A stretch of 21,281 nucleotides of DNA from assembly GCF_959025735.1 (NCBI RefSeq), contig NZ_CAUFJQ010000023.1:1-21281 (forward strand), read 5' to 3'. A program made the position numbers and the translations under genes. Shown one piece after another: positions 7,975 through 16,234 of this stretch (its first letter is position 1; every line of letters starts with the position of its first letter). Under the pieces are notes generated by a model. The model was not told the DNA's origin. It made no database searches and saw only the letters and a program-made list of their open reading frames with translations. Source of the DNA: an uncultured Streptococcus sp. Lineage in GTDB: Bacteria; Bacillota; Bacilli; Lactobacillales; Streptococcaceae.

Positions 7975-10900
7975 TTACTTGGCCTTATTGGCTCTTTTTT
8001 TCTGATCGTCCAGCACAGCACTGGCAAGGCCTGCCGCTAAGATTCCAGCAACGAGGCTTGCGACGCTTTCTTCCGTTCCTGTATTTGGTAATCTTCCTTC
8101 GGAAACTGGAGCAGCTGAAACTGCTGGTGTTTGAGCTGTTTTCTCGACTTCCTTCCTTTCTGAAACGATTCCTTTCTGACTGACAGGTTCCACCCCAACA
8201 GATGACTTAGAAGTTTCTGTTGGCTCTGGTCCTTCTAAGACATGGGGAAGCTCTGGGTTCGGAAGCGGTTGTGGCTGTGGCTGTGGTTGCGGCTCTGGTT
8301 GTGGAGTGTCTGGAAGTACTTCTTTCGTGCCCACCTCTGTGATTTCTGCCACTGGATCTAGCTCTACAAAGGCATCTAGTTCCTTCCGGCTTTCCACACC
8401 ATTTTCTTGAGAGACTTCCACCAAGCGCAATTTGCGACCTTTTTGACCTTCTTGAACCACACGTTTCTCACCTTTTGGAAGATCCGCATTTGGACGTTCT
8501 AGGCGTTCAAAGTCCATCTCTTCTGGCTCAATCACCAACTCTGGTTTGGTATGAACCAGATTCTTAACCCCTTCTTCAGGAATGGCTGAGCCTGTAGGTG
8601 CTTTTGCGGAGAGAGAAAGTTGATATACTTTTTCGAGCTTGCCATCTTCTGAGACAACCTTGACAAGAACAGGGACATTGGCACTTTTAGCATCCACGAC
8701 CGTAACGGCTGTTCCATTCTTGCCTTGTGCTGAAACGATTGGACGTTCTCCCTCATACTCTAGATGATAATCTGTCACATCTGGTTTAAAGCCTTCTAGG
8801 TCTTTGCCATTCACTTGGATCATGACATCAGTTGTTGCCTGGGCCTCTTCTGTTGGAGCATAGGCACTCAATTCAATGATTCCGATCCCTTTTAGATGTT
8901 CATCACGGACCATTCTTAAACGGATGGCTTTGGTTCTAGTTTCATTGAAGCTGAGGTTAGAGATATAGCCAGCTTCAAAGTCATAATCCAAGCTATAAGG
9001 AATCTCTTCCCAGTTAGAGGCCTGGTTAAATGGATGATCTGGAAGATTCTTCAGATTGCCATAATCATCCGGAACCTCAAAGTCTGGACCAATATAGCGT
9101 TCAAGAACCGTCTTAGTTGGCAGACCTGTTTCCTGATCTGCAAAGAAGTCGACCGCTACTTTATTGACCAAACGCTCTGTTACTTGACCATTTTTCTTGA
9201 AGATGAGACCAGCAAAGGCTTCGGTTTGATCCGGTTCTCTCTTCCAGTTGGTCCAGCGATAGTATTCGTTGTAGCCACCATCGTTGATGTAATCGATATA
9301 GTCGATTTGATTTGGATCGAGATCATTGGTTTCACTAGCAAATGCCCTTGTATCTTCTGCATTGTAGTCACGGTTCACAGAGAGGTTTTCTCCTGTCTTT
9401 TCTGACACCCGGACAGTCAGCTGAGCTGTCAGATCATAGCCAATGACTTTTCCTTCCAGCGTGAAGCTACCTTCGTGAGAAAGCGCATCAGCTGGTAGAG
9501 GCTTCCAGTCTACCGTCAGTTCCTTGCGTTCATAGCCTGTGTCCCCTTGGAAGTAGACACCTACTGTAGATGGTAGAACCAGATCTTGACCGACTTTCAC
9601 AAAGCGGCTACCTGCTTCCACTGCTACTGGAGCAGCTTGTTTCAGTTTTTCTGCATCGCTTGTGAGATGGAGGCGGTATTCTTGTAAGATGGTGCCATCT
9701 TCCGCTTTATGGATGACACGGATTGGCTCACCTTCGTGGACGCTTGGAACAACCGTTGCAAGACCGTGATGGCTAGCTGTCGCTTCCACCTGTGGATAAG
9801 CTCGATCACGCGCATCGATGTAGTAATCGGTCACACTTGGGTTGACACCTGGCAATACATCGCCATTGACGTGAATGGTCAACTGGCTCTTTTCTTCTGC
9901 CGCAACCTTATTGGCAAAGATCTGAATCTCTGAAATAGAGCTTCCACGCTTGCCTTCTGGCGTCTTCATACGGATCCGAACGGCATAAGTGTCGACCTTA
10001 TCAAAACTGAAATGATTCATCTTACCAGCTGCTACCGGTTCTTCAACGGTTAGGTTGCTGACTTCTTTCCAGTTAGCTGGATTGTTAAATGGATGGTCTG
10101 TTTCGTCTTTAACACGATTTGGATTGCTTGGAACTGTTGGGATTTGTTCCCCTGTATAGTACTCAATCACATATTCACTTGGAGCTCCAACGCCGTGGTC
10201 TTCGTGGAAACCAACATGGAGATTGTCCACTGCTCGCTTGGTCAAGATACCAGAATCCCCAAACAAGATACCGACAGAATCTTCCGCATTGTCACGGCCC
10301 CAGTTGGTCCAACGGTTAGCTGGAGCATCGGTAAAGGAGATGACCTTATCATTGACCTTAGCAACTGGATCTGCATCGTTAGAGTCACTTGCAAAAGCGA
10401 GTGGCAAGACAGATCCTGTCCATTGCTCTGCTACATTGGCACCCTTGACTGTGTTTGCGGAAACACGAATATGAAGACGGGTTGGAAGATCCGTTCCTTC
10501 TACACGACCAGCTAGGACAACTTCTCCTTCTTTGGCCAAGAGTTGCGGATCGACCGCATCCCAGGCCACCTTAGCAGTATAGGTCTTACCATTAGAGTGA
10601 TAGGTCCGCACGCTTTCTGGAAGGGCTGGTTTTTCTCCGACTGGAGTGGTAGTGCTGACTTCTTCTACAGCGATAATGCCTTCAACCGTCACTTGAGCTT
10701 GGGCTTCTTTTTCCACACCCTCTACATGACCGGTGACTGTAAAGCTATGGTAATCCTTGACTTGATCTGCGGTTACAGCATCCCAGGTCACGCGTTTTTC
10801 TTTAGGGAATCCCTTATCATACTCGACCAAGACGGTCTCTGGAAGAGCTGGCAAAATGTTTCGATCTGTACTAATCCGTACAGGACGCACCTTGACAACC

Positions 10901-13900
10901 GTCTTTTCTTCTGGATTTGGCGTGATGGTAAAGCTGACTTCTCCCGTTTGTCCTTGGAAGTTAGCTTCTAAATGAACCAATCCTGCTTCCCGCAATTCTA
11001 AACCTTTATTGGTTGCGACGGCTTTTCCTTGGCTACCAGCTCTTGTCTTCACATCGATTTGATCTGCTTTGAGACTTGCCTGGCTGCCATCTTGGTAATG
11101 GGCAATGACTTCAAGTGGTACCGTTTGGTCTTCCTTGAGTTCCTGTCCTTCTGGCAGACGCAATTCTAAACGCTGGATCTGTGGACTTTCTTCTTGGAAT
11201 TGGACCACATAGGTCTGTACAGCTCCCGTATCCTTAGCAGTCACAAAGATTTGGGCTTTCAAACCATTTTCGCGATTAGCTTGTAGGACCGTCACTTGAG
11301 CATTTTCTGCACTAGCTGTGACTTGACCTGGCTCTTGACCATAAGCGAGGGAACGGAAAATGGTATGGTTGCCACTACCAAATTTTGGAAGGGCTACCCC
11401 ATCTATCTGAACCGTTGGTTTCTTAGCCTTGGCTACATCTCCTCCTGCAACCACTAGTGTCGCTTGGACCGTTTCCCCATTGCCTAGGAGACCTGTCGCC
11501 TTCAAGCGAGCACCTGGTGTGGACAACTGATCTTCTTGACCAGCTTCCAAGGTCCATTGATCGACTTCATAGCTAACTGTTCGGCCATCTGTGAAGACCA
11601 ATTGCACAGTCTTATCCACTGTCGCTAGATCTGCTCCCTGCGGGATTTGTTTGATAACTGGAAGGACTTGCTCCACGCCGATCACATCGACCAGAGCTTC
11701 GACCGTCCGCCCTTGAACATGACCTGTCACACGAACTTGGCCAGCACGACTATAGTCTACCGCATCCCATTCAACGGCTTCTTCTTGGGCCTTGCCATCA
11801 CTATAGACCACATTGACCTTACTTGGCAAGGTTGGCTCTTCTCCTAGATAAGCACTTTGTCGAACAGGTTCCACACCTAATACAGTACGTTCTGCTTGGT
11901 CCTTCTTACCTGTAAAGAGGCTGACTTGGTCTGATTGCAAGCGGTCTGAGTCTGCATACAGAGTAAAGGATCCTGCCTGCTCGGTTGATTTGACAATGAC
12001 CACCCCTTTGCCGTTAAAAGCTTTGCGTTGCCATGAGCCATCTGCCTGTGCTTTGTAGCGCTCACGGCTGGCTTGTTCTCCGTTGTCGACACCGACAATT
12101 TGGCCCTGTCCATGCAAATGGAAATGCACCACATTATTGGCAGTTGGCACGACACGGCCTTCTTCATCGACAATTTCATAGGTAATATAGGTCAAATCCT
12201 TACCGTCTGCTGCAATCGCATGTTCTTCTTTCAACAAGCGAACACCTGCAGCCTTGCCGGCTGTTTCGACTTGATCTTTCGCAATCACGTCGCCCGCTTC
12301 ATTGCGCGCAATGGCTTCCACTTTGCCTGGTACATAAGGAACCAACCACTCTAGGTAGAGTTCATCCGGATTTGCCCCTTCTTGGTAAGTCCGGCCATCA
12401 GCTGTGGTCTTCTTGGTAAAGGTCTTCACTCCTTGTGATTCCCCATTGACAATCAATTCCACACTGTGGGCATTGGAGAAGGTCCGAACAGGAATCCGAC
12501 CTTCTTCATCCATGACACGATTGGCCAATTCTGGGTTGTCCCAGTTCCAATGCGGCAAGAGATGCACCATCGGATGCTTTTCAGCCGATACCCATTGGCT
12601 TTGGTAGAGGTAAAAATCATTCTTTGGAAGACCTGCCGTATCGACAATACCGAAGTAAGAACTTTTCACAGGTGTATCATTTTGGTTGTGCCATGGTGTT
12701 GGCTCACCGATATAATCAGTACCGGTCCAGATAAATTGACCTGCATAGCCGGCATGATCGCGGTCAAAGGTCCAAGAGGCTGTCGCTGTCCGCCCCCAAC
12801 CAACCCGGTCATTACCGTAGTCTGATTGTTCATAGTGGCGATCTTCTTGGTTGCTTCCGACCCATTCTCTTTCAGGGTGGTAGTAAGAACCCCGTGTCCG
12901 CGTCGCAGAAGAGGTTTCAGAACCATAAATGAGCCAGTTTGGATGTTTCGCTCGTAGGCTTTCATAGTTGGCCTCTGAATAGTTAAATCCAACTGCATCG
13001 AGCTCTGCCGCTACCTTTTCATGTCCTCCTGATCCATCACCAAAGCGGAATTTATCAGCTCCCATGGTGACATAGCGAGTTGCATCCACTTCCTTGATGG
13101 TCTTGACCAACCGACGAACGGTTGCGACAGACTTATCAGATCCATCTGCCTCACCGATTTCGTTACCGATTGACCACATCACAATAGAAGGATTGTTCTT
13201 GCCTCGCTCTACCATGGTTCGAAGGTCATAGTCAGACCACTTATCCCCTTTACGAGCTTCTGGATGCGTTGCATCCTTTTCAAAGAATCGACCGTAATCG
13301 TATTGTTTCTTACCACCATACCAAGTATCAAAAGCTTCTTCTTGGACCATCAAGCCCAACTCGGCCGCAATTCGCAAGGTTTGTTCACTGGCTGGGTTGT
13401 GGGTCGTCCGGATCGCATTGACTCCCATGTCCTTCATCTGTTTGAGGCGGCGGTATTCAGCCTTGTAATTTTCCTCAGCTCCGAGAGCCCCATGGTCATG
13501 GTGAAGGGAAACACCGTGGAATTTCGTAGCCACCCCATTGAGGAAGAAGCCACCTTCTGGCGTCCAGTTCAAATAACGATAGCCAAAGCGTTCCTTTTGC
13601 ACATCCACCAACTGGGAATCCCGATAAACCCGCGTATACAAGGTATAGAGAGCTGGATGATCCGTTTTCACATCCCAGAGGGTTGGTTTTTCAACATGCA
13701 AGGTTTGAGAAAGGTTGATCTCTTGACCTGCTAAAACAGCTTGTGCTTCACTGCGCATTTTTTCGCTCACCACTTGGCCGTTTTGATCGACAATTTCATA
13801 TTCCGCATAAATACTATGAGCTTGGTCATCCTGGTTGACAATGCGGCTCTTCACCACTGTATCCACTGCCCCACCTTGCTGTTTTTCCAACTGAGGGGTC

Positions 13901-14688
13901 GTAATCGTAGTCCCATACTGCGCTAAATGAACCTTGTCCGTTACACTCAGCTTAACATCCCGGTAAATCCCACTACCAGAATACCACCGGCTACTTGGTT
14001 GTTGATTGACCACATGAACGGCGATGGTATTTTCACTTCCATCTGCGTTCAAATAAGGGGTAATATCATAAGAAAAGGCATTGTAGCCATTTGGGTAATG
14101 ACCGACAAATTGTCCATTTACATAGACTTTGGAATCCATGTAAACCCCGCCAAATTCCAAGCGGACCTTCTTATCTAAATCTTTGTCATCCAAATGGAAG
14201 GTCTTACGATACCAAGCATCCCCACCGTTCAATTGTCCCCCTTCATTTTGAGCAGGAGAGTTGTGATCAAAATCAAAGAAAATAGACCAGTCATGAGGAA
14301 GATCTAATTTTTTCCAATCCTTGACATCCACTTGACGCCCTTCTGCACCAGGAGCCGCATTCAATTTAAAATACCAATCTTTATTAAAATCACGTTCTCG
14401 ATCTTGCACAATATCCTCCGCTACACGATTTTGATCTGGAGCAGCTGTTGCTTCCGTTCCTGTAGCACGCTCAGATGAAGTAGAGACGGGTTGACCATCG
14501 TCTTGAGACGCTGGTTTTTCCTCAGCTCTGGTAGGGGTAATGACAGCTGGAACTTCCGAAACTCTTGCAACAGCTTCAGGAACATCCGTTCCTGAATTTT
14601 CCGTCACAACACTTGGTGTCTCAATCGAAGTCGGCTCACTTTCGAGGGCTGCCTTTTCTTCCGCATGAACCCTTGAAAGCCCAATCAT
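7975..14688 (-). CDS. bgaA: BgaA-like GH2 beta-galactosidase, LPNTG wall-anchored; leader has stop
   Basis: This 2237-codon open body resembles pneumococcal BgaA, a surface exo-beta-1,4-galactosidase that trims host N-glycans and acts in adhesion. Residues about 100-255 are the GH2 sugar-binding domain, 256-370 the GH2 Ig domain and 371-690 the barrel. Acid/base Glu510 lies in MWSIGNEIG and nucleophile Glu591 in YGSETSS; the 81-residue spacing agrees with what I recall for BgaA. Several bacterial Ig-like (Big_4) units follow, with pattern VEWDAVD...GxVxG. Two related CBM71-like galactose-binding modules lie near 1425-1610 and 1766-1945, then a G5 domain (about 2045-2122), a Pro-Gln linker and LPNTG (2200-2204). 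The ATG used here (14686-14688) lies inside the signal peptide, because the natural leader upstream contains a TGA. As sequenced, export should fail. Confidence 0.92.
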   Translation of the reverse strand: MIGLSRVHAEEKAALESEPTSIETPSVVTENSGTDVPEAVARVSEVPAVITPTRAEEKPASQDDGQPVSTSSERATGTEATAAPDQNRVAEDIVQDRERDFNKDWYFKLNAAPGAEGRQVDVKDWKKLDLPHDWSIFFDFDHNSPAQNEGGQLNGGDAWYRKTFHLDDKDLDKKVRLEFGGVYMDSKVYVNGQFVGHYPNGYNAFSYDITPYLNADGSENTIAVHVVNQQPSSRWYSGSGIYRDVKLSVTDKVHLAQYGTTITTPQLEKQQGGAVDTVVKSRIVNQDDQAHSIYAEYEIVDQNGQVVSEKMRSEAQAVLAGQEINLSQTLHVEKPTLWDVKTDHPALYTLYTRVYRDSQLVDVQKERFGYRYLNWTPEGGFFLNGVATKFHGVSLHHDHGALGAEENYKAEYRRLKQMKDMGVNAIRTTHNPASEQTLRIAAELGLMVQEEAFDTWYGGKKQYDYGRFFEKDATHPEARKGDKWSDYDLRTMVERGKNNPSIVMWSIGNEIGEADGSDKSVATVRRLVKTIKEVDATRYVTMGADKFRFGDGSGGHEKVAAELDAVGFNYSEANYESLRAKHPNWLIYGSETSSATRTRGSYYHPEREWVGSNQEDRHYEQSDYGNDRVGWGRTATASWTFDRDHAGYAGQFIWTGTDYIGEPTPWHNQNDTPVKSSYFGIVDTAGLPKNDFYLYQSQWVSAEKHPMVHLLPHWNWDNPELANRVMDEEGRIPVRTFSNAHSVELIVNGESQGVKTFTKKTTADGRTYQEGANPDELYLEWLVPYVPGKVEAIARNEAGDVIAKDQVETAGKAAGVRLLKEEHAIAADGKDLTYITYEIVDEEGRVVPTANNVVHFHLHGQGQIVGVDNGEQASRERYKAQADGSWQRKAFNGKGVVIVKSTEQAGSFTLYADSDRLQSDQVSLFTGKKDQAERTVLGVEPVRQSAYLGEEPTLPSKVNVVYSDGKAQEEAVEWDAVDYSRAGQVRVTGHVQGRTVEALVDVIGVEQVLPVIKQIPQGADLATVDKTVQLVFTDGRTVSYEVDQWTLEAGQEDQLSTPGARLKATGLLGNGETVQATLVVAGGDVAKAKKPTVQIDGVALPKFGSGNHTIFRSLAYGQEPGQVTASAENAQVTVLQANRENGLKAQIFVTAKDTGAVQTYVVQFQEESPQIQRLELRLPEGQELKEDQTVPLEVIAHYQDGSQASLKADQIDVKTRAGSQGKAVATNKGLELREAGLVHLEANFQGQTGEVSFTITPNPEEKTVVKVRPVRISTDRNILPALPETVLVEYDKGFPKEKRVTWDAVTADQVKDYHSFTVTGHVEGVEKEAQAQVTVEGIIAVEEVSTTTPVGEKPALPESVRTYHSNGKTYTAKVAWDAVDPQLLAKEGEVVLAGRVEGTDLPTRLHIRVSANTVKGANVAEQWTGSVLPLAFASDSNDADPVAKVNDKVISFTDAPANRWTNWGRDNAEDSVGILFGDSGILTKRAVDNLHVGFHEDHGVGAPSEYVIEYYTGEQIPTVPSNPNRVKDETDHPFNNPANWKEVSNLTVEEPVAAGKMNHFSFDKVDTYAVRIRMKTPEGKRGSSISEIQIFANKVAAEEKSQLTIHVNGDVLPGVNPSVTDYYIDARDRAYPQVEATASHHGLATVVPSVHEGEPIRVIHKAEDGTILQEYRLHLTSDAEKLKQAAPVAVEAGSRFVKVGQDLVLPSTVGVYFQGDTGYERKELTVDWKPLPADALSHEGSFTLEGKVIGYDLTAQLTVRVSEKTGENLSVNRDYNAEDTRAFASETNDLDPNQIDYIDYINDGGYNEYYRWTNWKREPDQTEAFAGLIFKKNGQVTERLVNKVAVDFFADQETGLPTKTVLERYIGPDFEVPDDYGNLKNLPDHPFNQASNWEEIPYSLDYDFEAGYISNLSFNETRTKAIRLRMVRDEHLKGIGIIELSAYAPTEEAQATTDVMIQVNGKDLEGFKPDVTDYHLEYEGERPIVSAQGKNGTAVTVVDAKSANVPVLVKVVSEDGKLEKVYQLSLSAKAPTGSAIPEEGVKNLVHTKPELVIEPEEMDFERLERPNADLPKGEKRVVQEGQKGRKLRLVEVSQENGVESRKELDAFVELDPVAEITEVGTKEVLPDTPQPEPQPQPQPQPLPNPELPHVLEGPEPTETSKSSVGVEPVSQKGIVSERKEVEKTAQTPAVSAAPVSEGRLPNTGTEESVASLVAGILAAGLASAVLDDQKKRANKAK
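8267..8304 (-). repeat. Hexanucleotide repeat encoding Pro-Gln linker
   Basis: Imperfect six-base units (CCACAG/CCGCAA type on the minus strand) encode a run of alternating Pro-Gln with one Pro-Glu, between the G5 domain and the LPNTG signal of the beta-galactosidase. Such linkers span the peptidoglycan; unit number is likely to vary between strains by slippage without breaking the frame. Confidence 0.7.
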
Positions 14689-14760
14689 AACAGATCAAGC
14701 TCCAACAGAGAGCTTCCGAATAGTAAACACAGGACGCTTTTCAAAAAAAGACTTTCCCAT
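14689..14760 (-). pseudogene. bgaA: YSIRK-type leader of bgaA interrupted by TGA
   Basis: The natural start is the ATG at 14758-14760, with AGGAGG upstream. The first 21 codons give MGKSFFEKRPVFTIRKLSVG-A, a YSIRK-class leader in the same frame as the 2237-codon body. Codon 22 is TGA (14695-14697), where homologous leaders usually carry Cys or another small residue (GACSVMIG type), so a single change from TGT or TGC would explain it. Two codons later comes ATG-ATT-GGG, with GGAG 11 bases before it, which could allow reinitiation but would give a truncated, probably non-functional signal. A T7 run also lies at codons 4-6 (14743-14749). Apart from this stop the gene is intact. Confidence 0.85.
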
Positions 14761-14790
14761 AAGAACCTCCTCTTAGGATTAACAATTAAA

Positions 14791-14807
14791 TTCGTAAACG
14801 CTTTCTT
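14791..14807 (-). promoter_or_regulatory. cre-like site (CcpA) in bgaA leader
   Basis: The minus strand reads AGAAAGCGTTTACG (14793-14806), against the catabolite-responsive element consensus TGWAARCGYTWNCW: about 12 of 14 positions fit and the central AAGCGTTT core is perfect. It lies about 30 bases downstream of the proposed bgaA start of transcription, where CcpA could act as a roadblock. Glucose repression of the two-glycosidase unit is inferred. Confidence 0.6.
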
Positions 14808-14841
14808 GCACCTGCGAACACTTGCAGAAAATCACATATTA

Positions 14842-14850
14842 ACTATACCA
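14842..14850 (-). promoter_or_regulatory. Extended -10 promoter for bgaA
   Basis: The minus strand has TGGTATAGT, an extended -10 (TGnTATAGT). I see no good -35, which an extended -10 can tolerate. The leader would be about 75 nt, carrying the cre-like site and a strong AGGAGG ribosome site. The rest of the gap up to the dpr terminator (14851-14941) shows nothing I can name. Confidence 0.45.
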
Positions 14851-14941
14851 AAAAAAGAGGATCAATAGGCCTCAATTTCGCTCCAACTATAGTTAGATTA
14901 AGAACTCCTTTAATTAGTGGAAATCTTTTTAAACCCCAAAA

Positions 14942-14967
14942 AAAGAGAAGTCTTAGGACTCCTCTTT
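14942..14967. terminator. dpr terminator
   Basis: An 11-bp stem with one mismatch (AAAGAGAAGTC with GACTCCTCTTT) and a TTAG loop begins 11 bases past the dpr stop. On the minus strand it is followed by a run of T (CTCTTTTTTT), a clear intrinsic terminator. The T-rich other arm could stop plus-strand transcripts weakly. Confidence 0.85.
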
Positions 14968-14978
14968 TACCATTTTTC

Positions 14979-15500
14979 TTATAATCCTGGTTCTTGACCA
15001 AGTTCAGCAGCCACCATCCAAATGTTCTTTTCAAGTTCTGCTTTAGCCCCAACAAAGATATCGTTAGTTACATCGTCACCTTCAGCATCAGTGACATCCA
15101 AAGCTTTTTGGTAAAGGCCATCAAGGTAATGGAAGATTTCAAGAACACGTGTCAAGCTTTCTTCTACATTTTTTGTAAATGCTCCACGGCGTTCTTCAAT
15201 ATTGCTGTGTTCCAAAAATTCAGTCATGCTAGAATAAGGAGCGCCACCAAGAGTGATCAAGCGTTCGCTCACTTCATCTAAGGTTGCATCCAAGCTGTCC
15301 ATGTATTCGTCCATTTTTGGATGCCAAACCATAAAGCCACGTCCACGCATATACCAGTGTACTTGGTGAAGGGCAATGTGAGCCACGTAGAGATCTGCTA
15401 CGACTTGGTTCAAGAGAGCTTTTGTTTCTGGAAGAGTTTCTTTATTTGAAGGTGCAAAAGTTGCTACATCAGTAGCTGCTTCATGTTTCATAGTTGTCAT
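14979..15500 (-). CDS. dpr: Dpr, Dps-family ferroxidase/peroxide resistance protein
   Basis: This 173-residue Dps-family miniferritin forms a 12-mer shell in the cytoplasm that oxidises Fe(II) and stores iron, limiting Fenton damage in catalase-negative streptococci that make H2O2. The whole ferroxidase set is present with the family spacing: His48 (QVHWYMRG), His60, Asp64, Asp75 and Glu79. The length fits streptococcal Dpr, with an N-terminal extension of about 17 residues relative to Listeria Dps. The ATG at 15498-15500 has GGAG seven bases upstream. It is a single-gene unit with its own promoter, PerR box and terminator. Confidence 0.96.
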   Translation of the reverse strand: MTTMKHEAATDVATFAPSNKETLPETKALLNQVVADLYVAHIALHQVHWYMRGRGFMVWHPKMDEYMDSLDATLDEVSERLITLGGAPYSSMTEFLEHSNIEERRGAFTKNVEESLTRVLEIFHYLDGLYQKALDVTDAEGDDVTNDIFVGAKAELEKNIWMVAAELGQEPGL

Positions 15501-15515
15501 GTCATTTCTCCTTTT

Positions 15516-15530
15516 TTATAATGATTCTAA
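15516..15530 (-). promoter_or_regulatory. PerR box upstream of dpr
   Basis: TTAGAATCATTATAA on the minus strand differs at one base from the PerR consensus TTATAATNATTATAA (7-1-7 palindrome). It lies just downstream of the dpr -10, overlapping the initially transcribed region, a normal position for repression relieved by peroxide. Control of dpr by PerR is known in streptococci; the site itself is read from the sequence. Confidence 0.82.
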
Positions 15531-15544
15531 TTAACTATGTCTTT

Positions 15545-15573
15545 ATTATATGCTTCCTCCACCAGAAAGTCAA
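15545..15573 (-). promoter_or_regulatory. dpr promoter
   Basis: The minus strand has TTGACT (15568-15573), a 17-bp spacer and perfect TATAAT (15545-15550). Start of transcription is expected near 15538, giving a leader of about 40 nt that contains the PerR box. Confidence 0.85.
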
Positions 15574-15598
15574 GATAAAAGATTAAAAAAGATCATAG

Positions 15599-15627
15599 TT
15601 GTCAATTGAGAAAAGATACGATAGAAT
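15599..15627 (+). promoter_or_regulatory. Promoter of the small multidrug export gene
   Basis: TTGTCA (15599-15604), a 17-bp spacer and TAGAAT (15622-15627) lie 28 bases before the ATG at 15656. This gives a very short leader with an AAAGG ribosome site. It is divergent from the dpr promoter, whose -35 is only 26 bp away. Confidence 0.6.
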
Positions 15628-15655
15628 GAAGAAGACTAATCGAAAGGCTTGACTA

Positions 15656-16126
15656 ATGAAATATATCTTTACCTTCCTGATCTCCATGGTGCCCCTTGTT
15701 GAATTGCGCGGGGCCATCCCTTTTGCCATTGCAAATGGCATTCCCTTATGGACAGCGCTCCTGATCGGAGTAATCGGAAATCTTCTCCCTGTCCCTCTGA
15801 TCTTCTTTTTCGCCCGCCATATTCTTACTTGGGGCGCAAAAAAACCGATCATCGGAGGCTTTTTTAGCTGGTGTCTCAATAAGGGCCATCGAGGCGGACA
15901 AAAATTAGAAAAAGCTGCAGGAGACAAGGGAATCTTCTGGGCCTTATTGCTCTTTGTGGGAATTCCTCTTCCGGGAACTGGTGCCTGGACTGGCGCCCTT
16001 GCGGCCTCCATCCTTGACTGGGACTTCAAACGCAGTAGCCTCGCGGTCATGCTCGGAGTAATACTAGCCGGCCTTATCATGGGGACCCTGTCCCTGCTTT
16101 TAGGAATCGATACCTTCGCACATTAA
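15656..16126 (+). CDS. Small multidrug export (Sm_multidrug_ex, COG2426) membrane protein
   Basis: This 156-residue membrane protein has four to five hydrophobic segments. The N-terminal pattern VPLVELRGAIPFAI and the later LLFVGIPLPGTGAWTGALAAS are the two signature regions of the family Pfam calls 'putative small multi-drug export protein'. The paired P-G-(x)-G motifs in re-entrant-like hairpins recall DedA proteins. The family name is historical and transport of drugs is not well shown, so function is uncertain. The start has AAAGG about nine bases upstream and its own promoter. It stands alone, head to head with dpr. No clear terminator follows; only a weak GAGG/CCTC stem near 16137-16160 is present. 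Confidence 0.82.
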   Translation: MKYIFTFLISMVPLVELRGAIPFAIANGIPLWTALLIGVIGNLLPVPLIFFFARHILTWGAKKPIIGGFFSWCLNKGHRGGQKLEKAAGDKGIFWALLLFVGIPLPGTGAWTGALAASILDWDFKRSSLAVMLGVILAGLIMGTLSLLLGIDTFAH

Positions 16127-16234
16127 GCAAAAGAGGTTTCCGTTCCTCTAAGAGTATAGATAAACTGTTTTTTTACAAATCTAATAAATTCTATAAAACA
16201 AAAAAATTTATTTATTAGAATTACTCAGTCATCT

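Noticed and set aside
8267..8304. Possible CRISPR or regulatory tandem repeat
   Set aside because: The repeats are codons for a Pro-Gln wall linker in frame within the beta-galactosidase.
8532..14285. Many plus- and other-frame ORFs of 60-160 codons across the glycosidase genes
   Set aside because: Shadows of the two long, domain-rich reading frames; no ribosome sites, promoters or recognisable domains.
14695..14697. TGA as recoded sense codon or selenocysteine
   Set aside because: No other internal TGA in any gene here, no SECIS-like need, and streptococci use the standard code.
15583..16080. 165-codon minus-strand ORF opposite the export gene
   Set aside because: Highly basic, Pro/Arg-rich antisense frame, covers the opposite gene's promoter, no family pattern.
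16181..16218. CTAATAAA/TTTATTAG inverted repeat
   Set aside because: Short, AT-only stem in AT-rich spacer; could arise by chance and is not clearly part of the neighbouring branched element.
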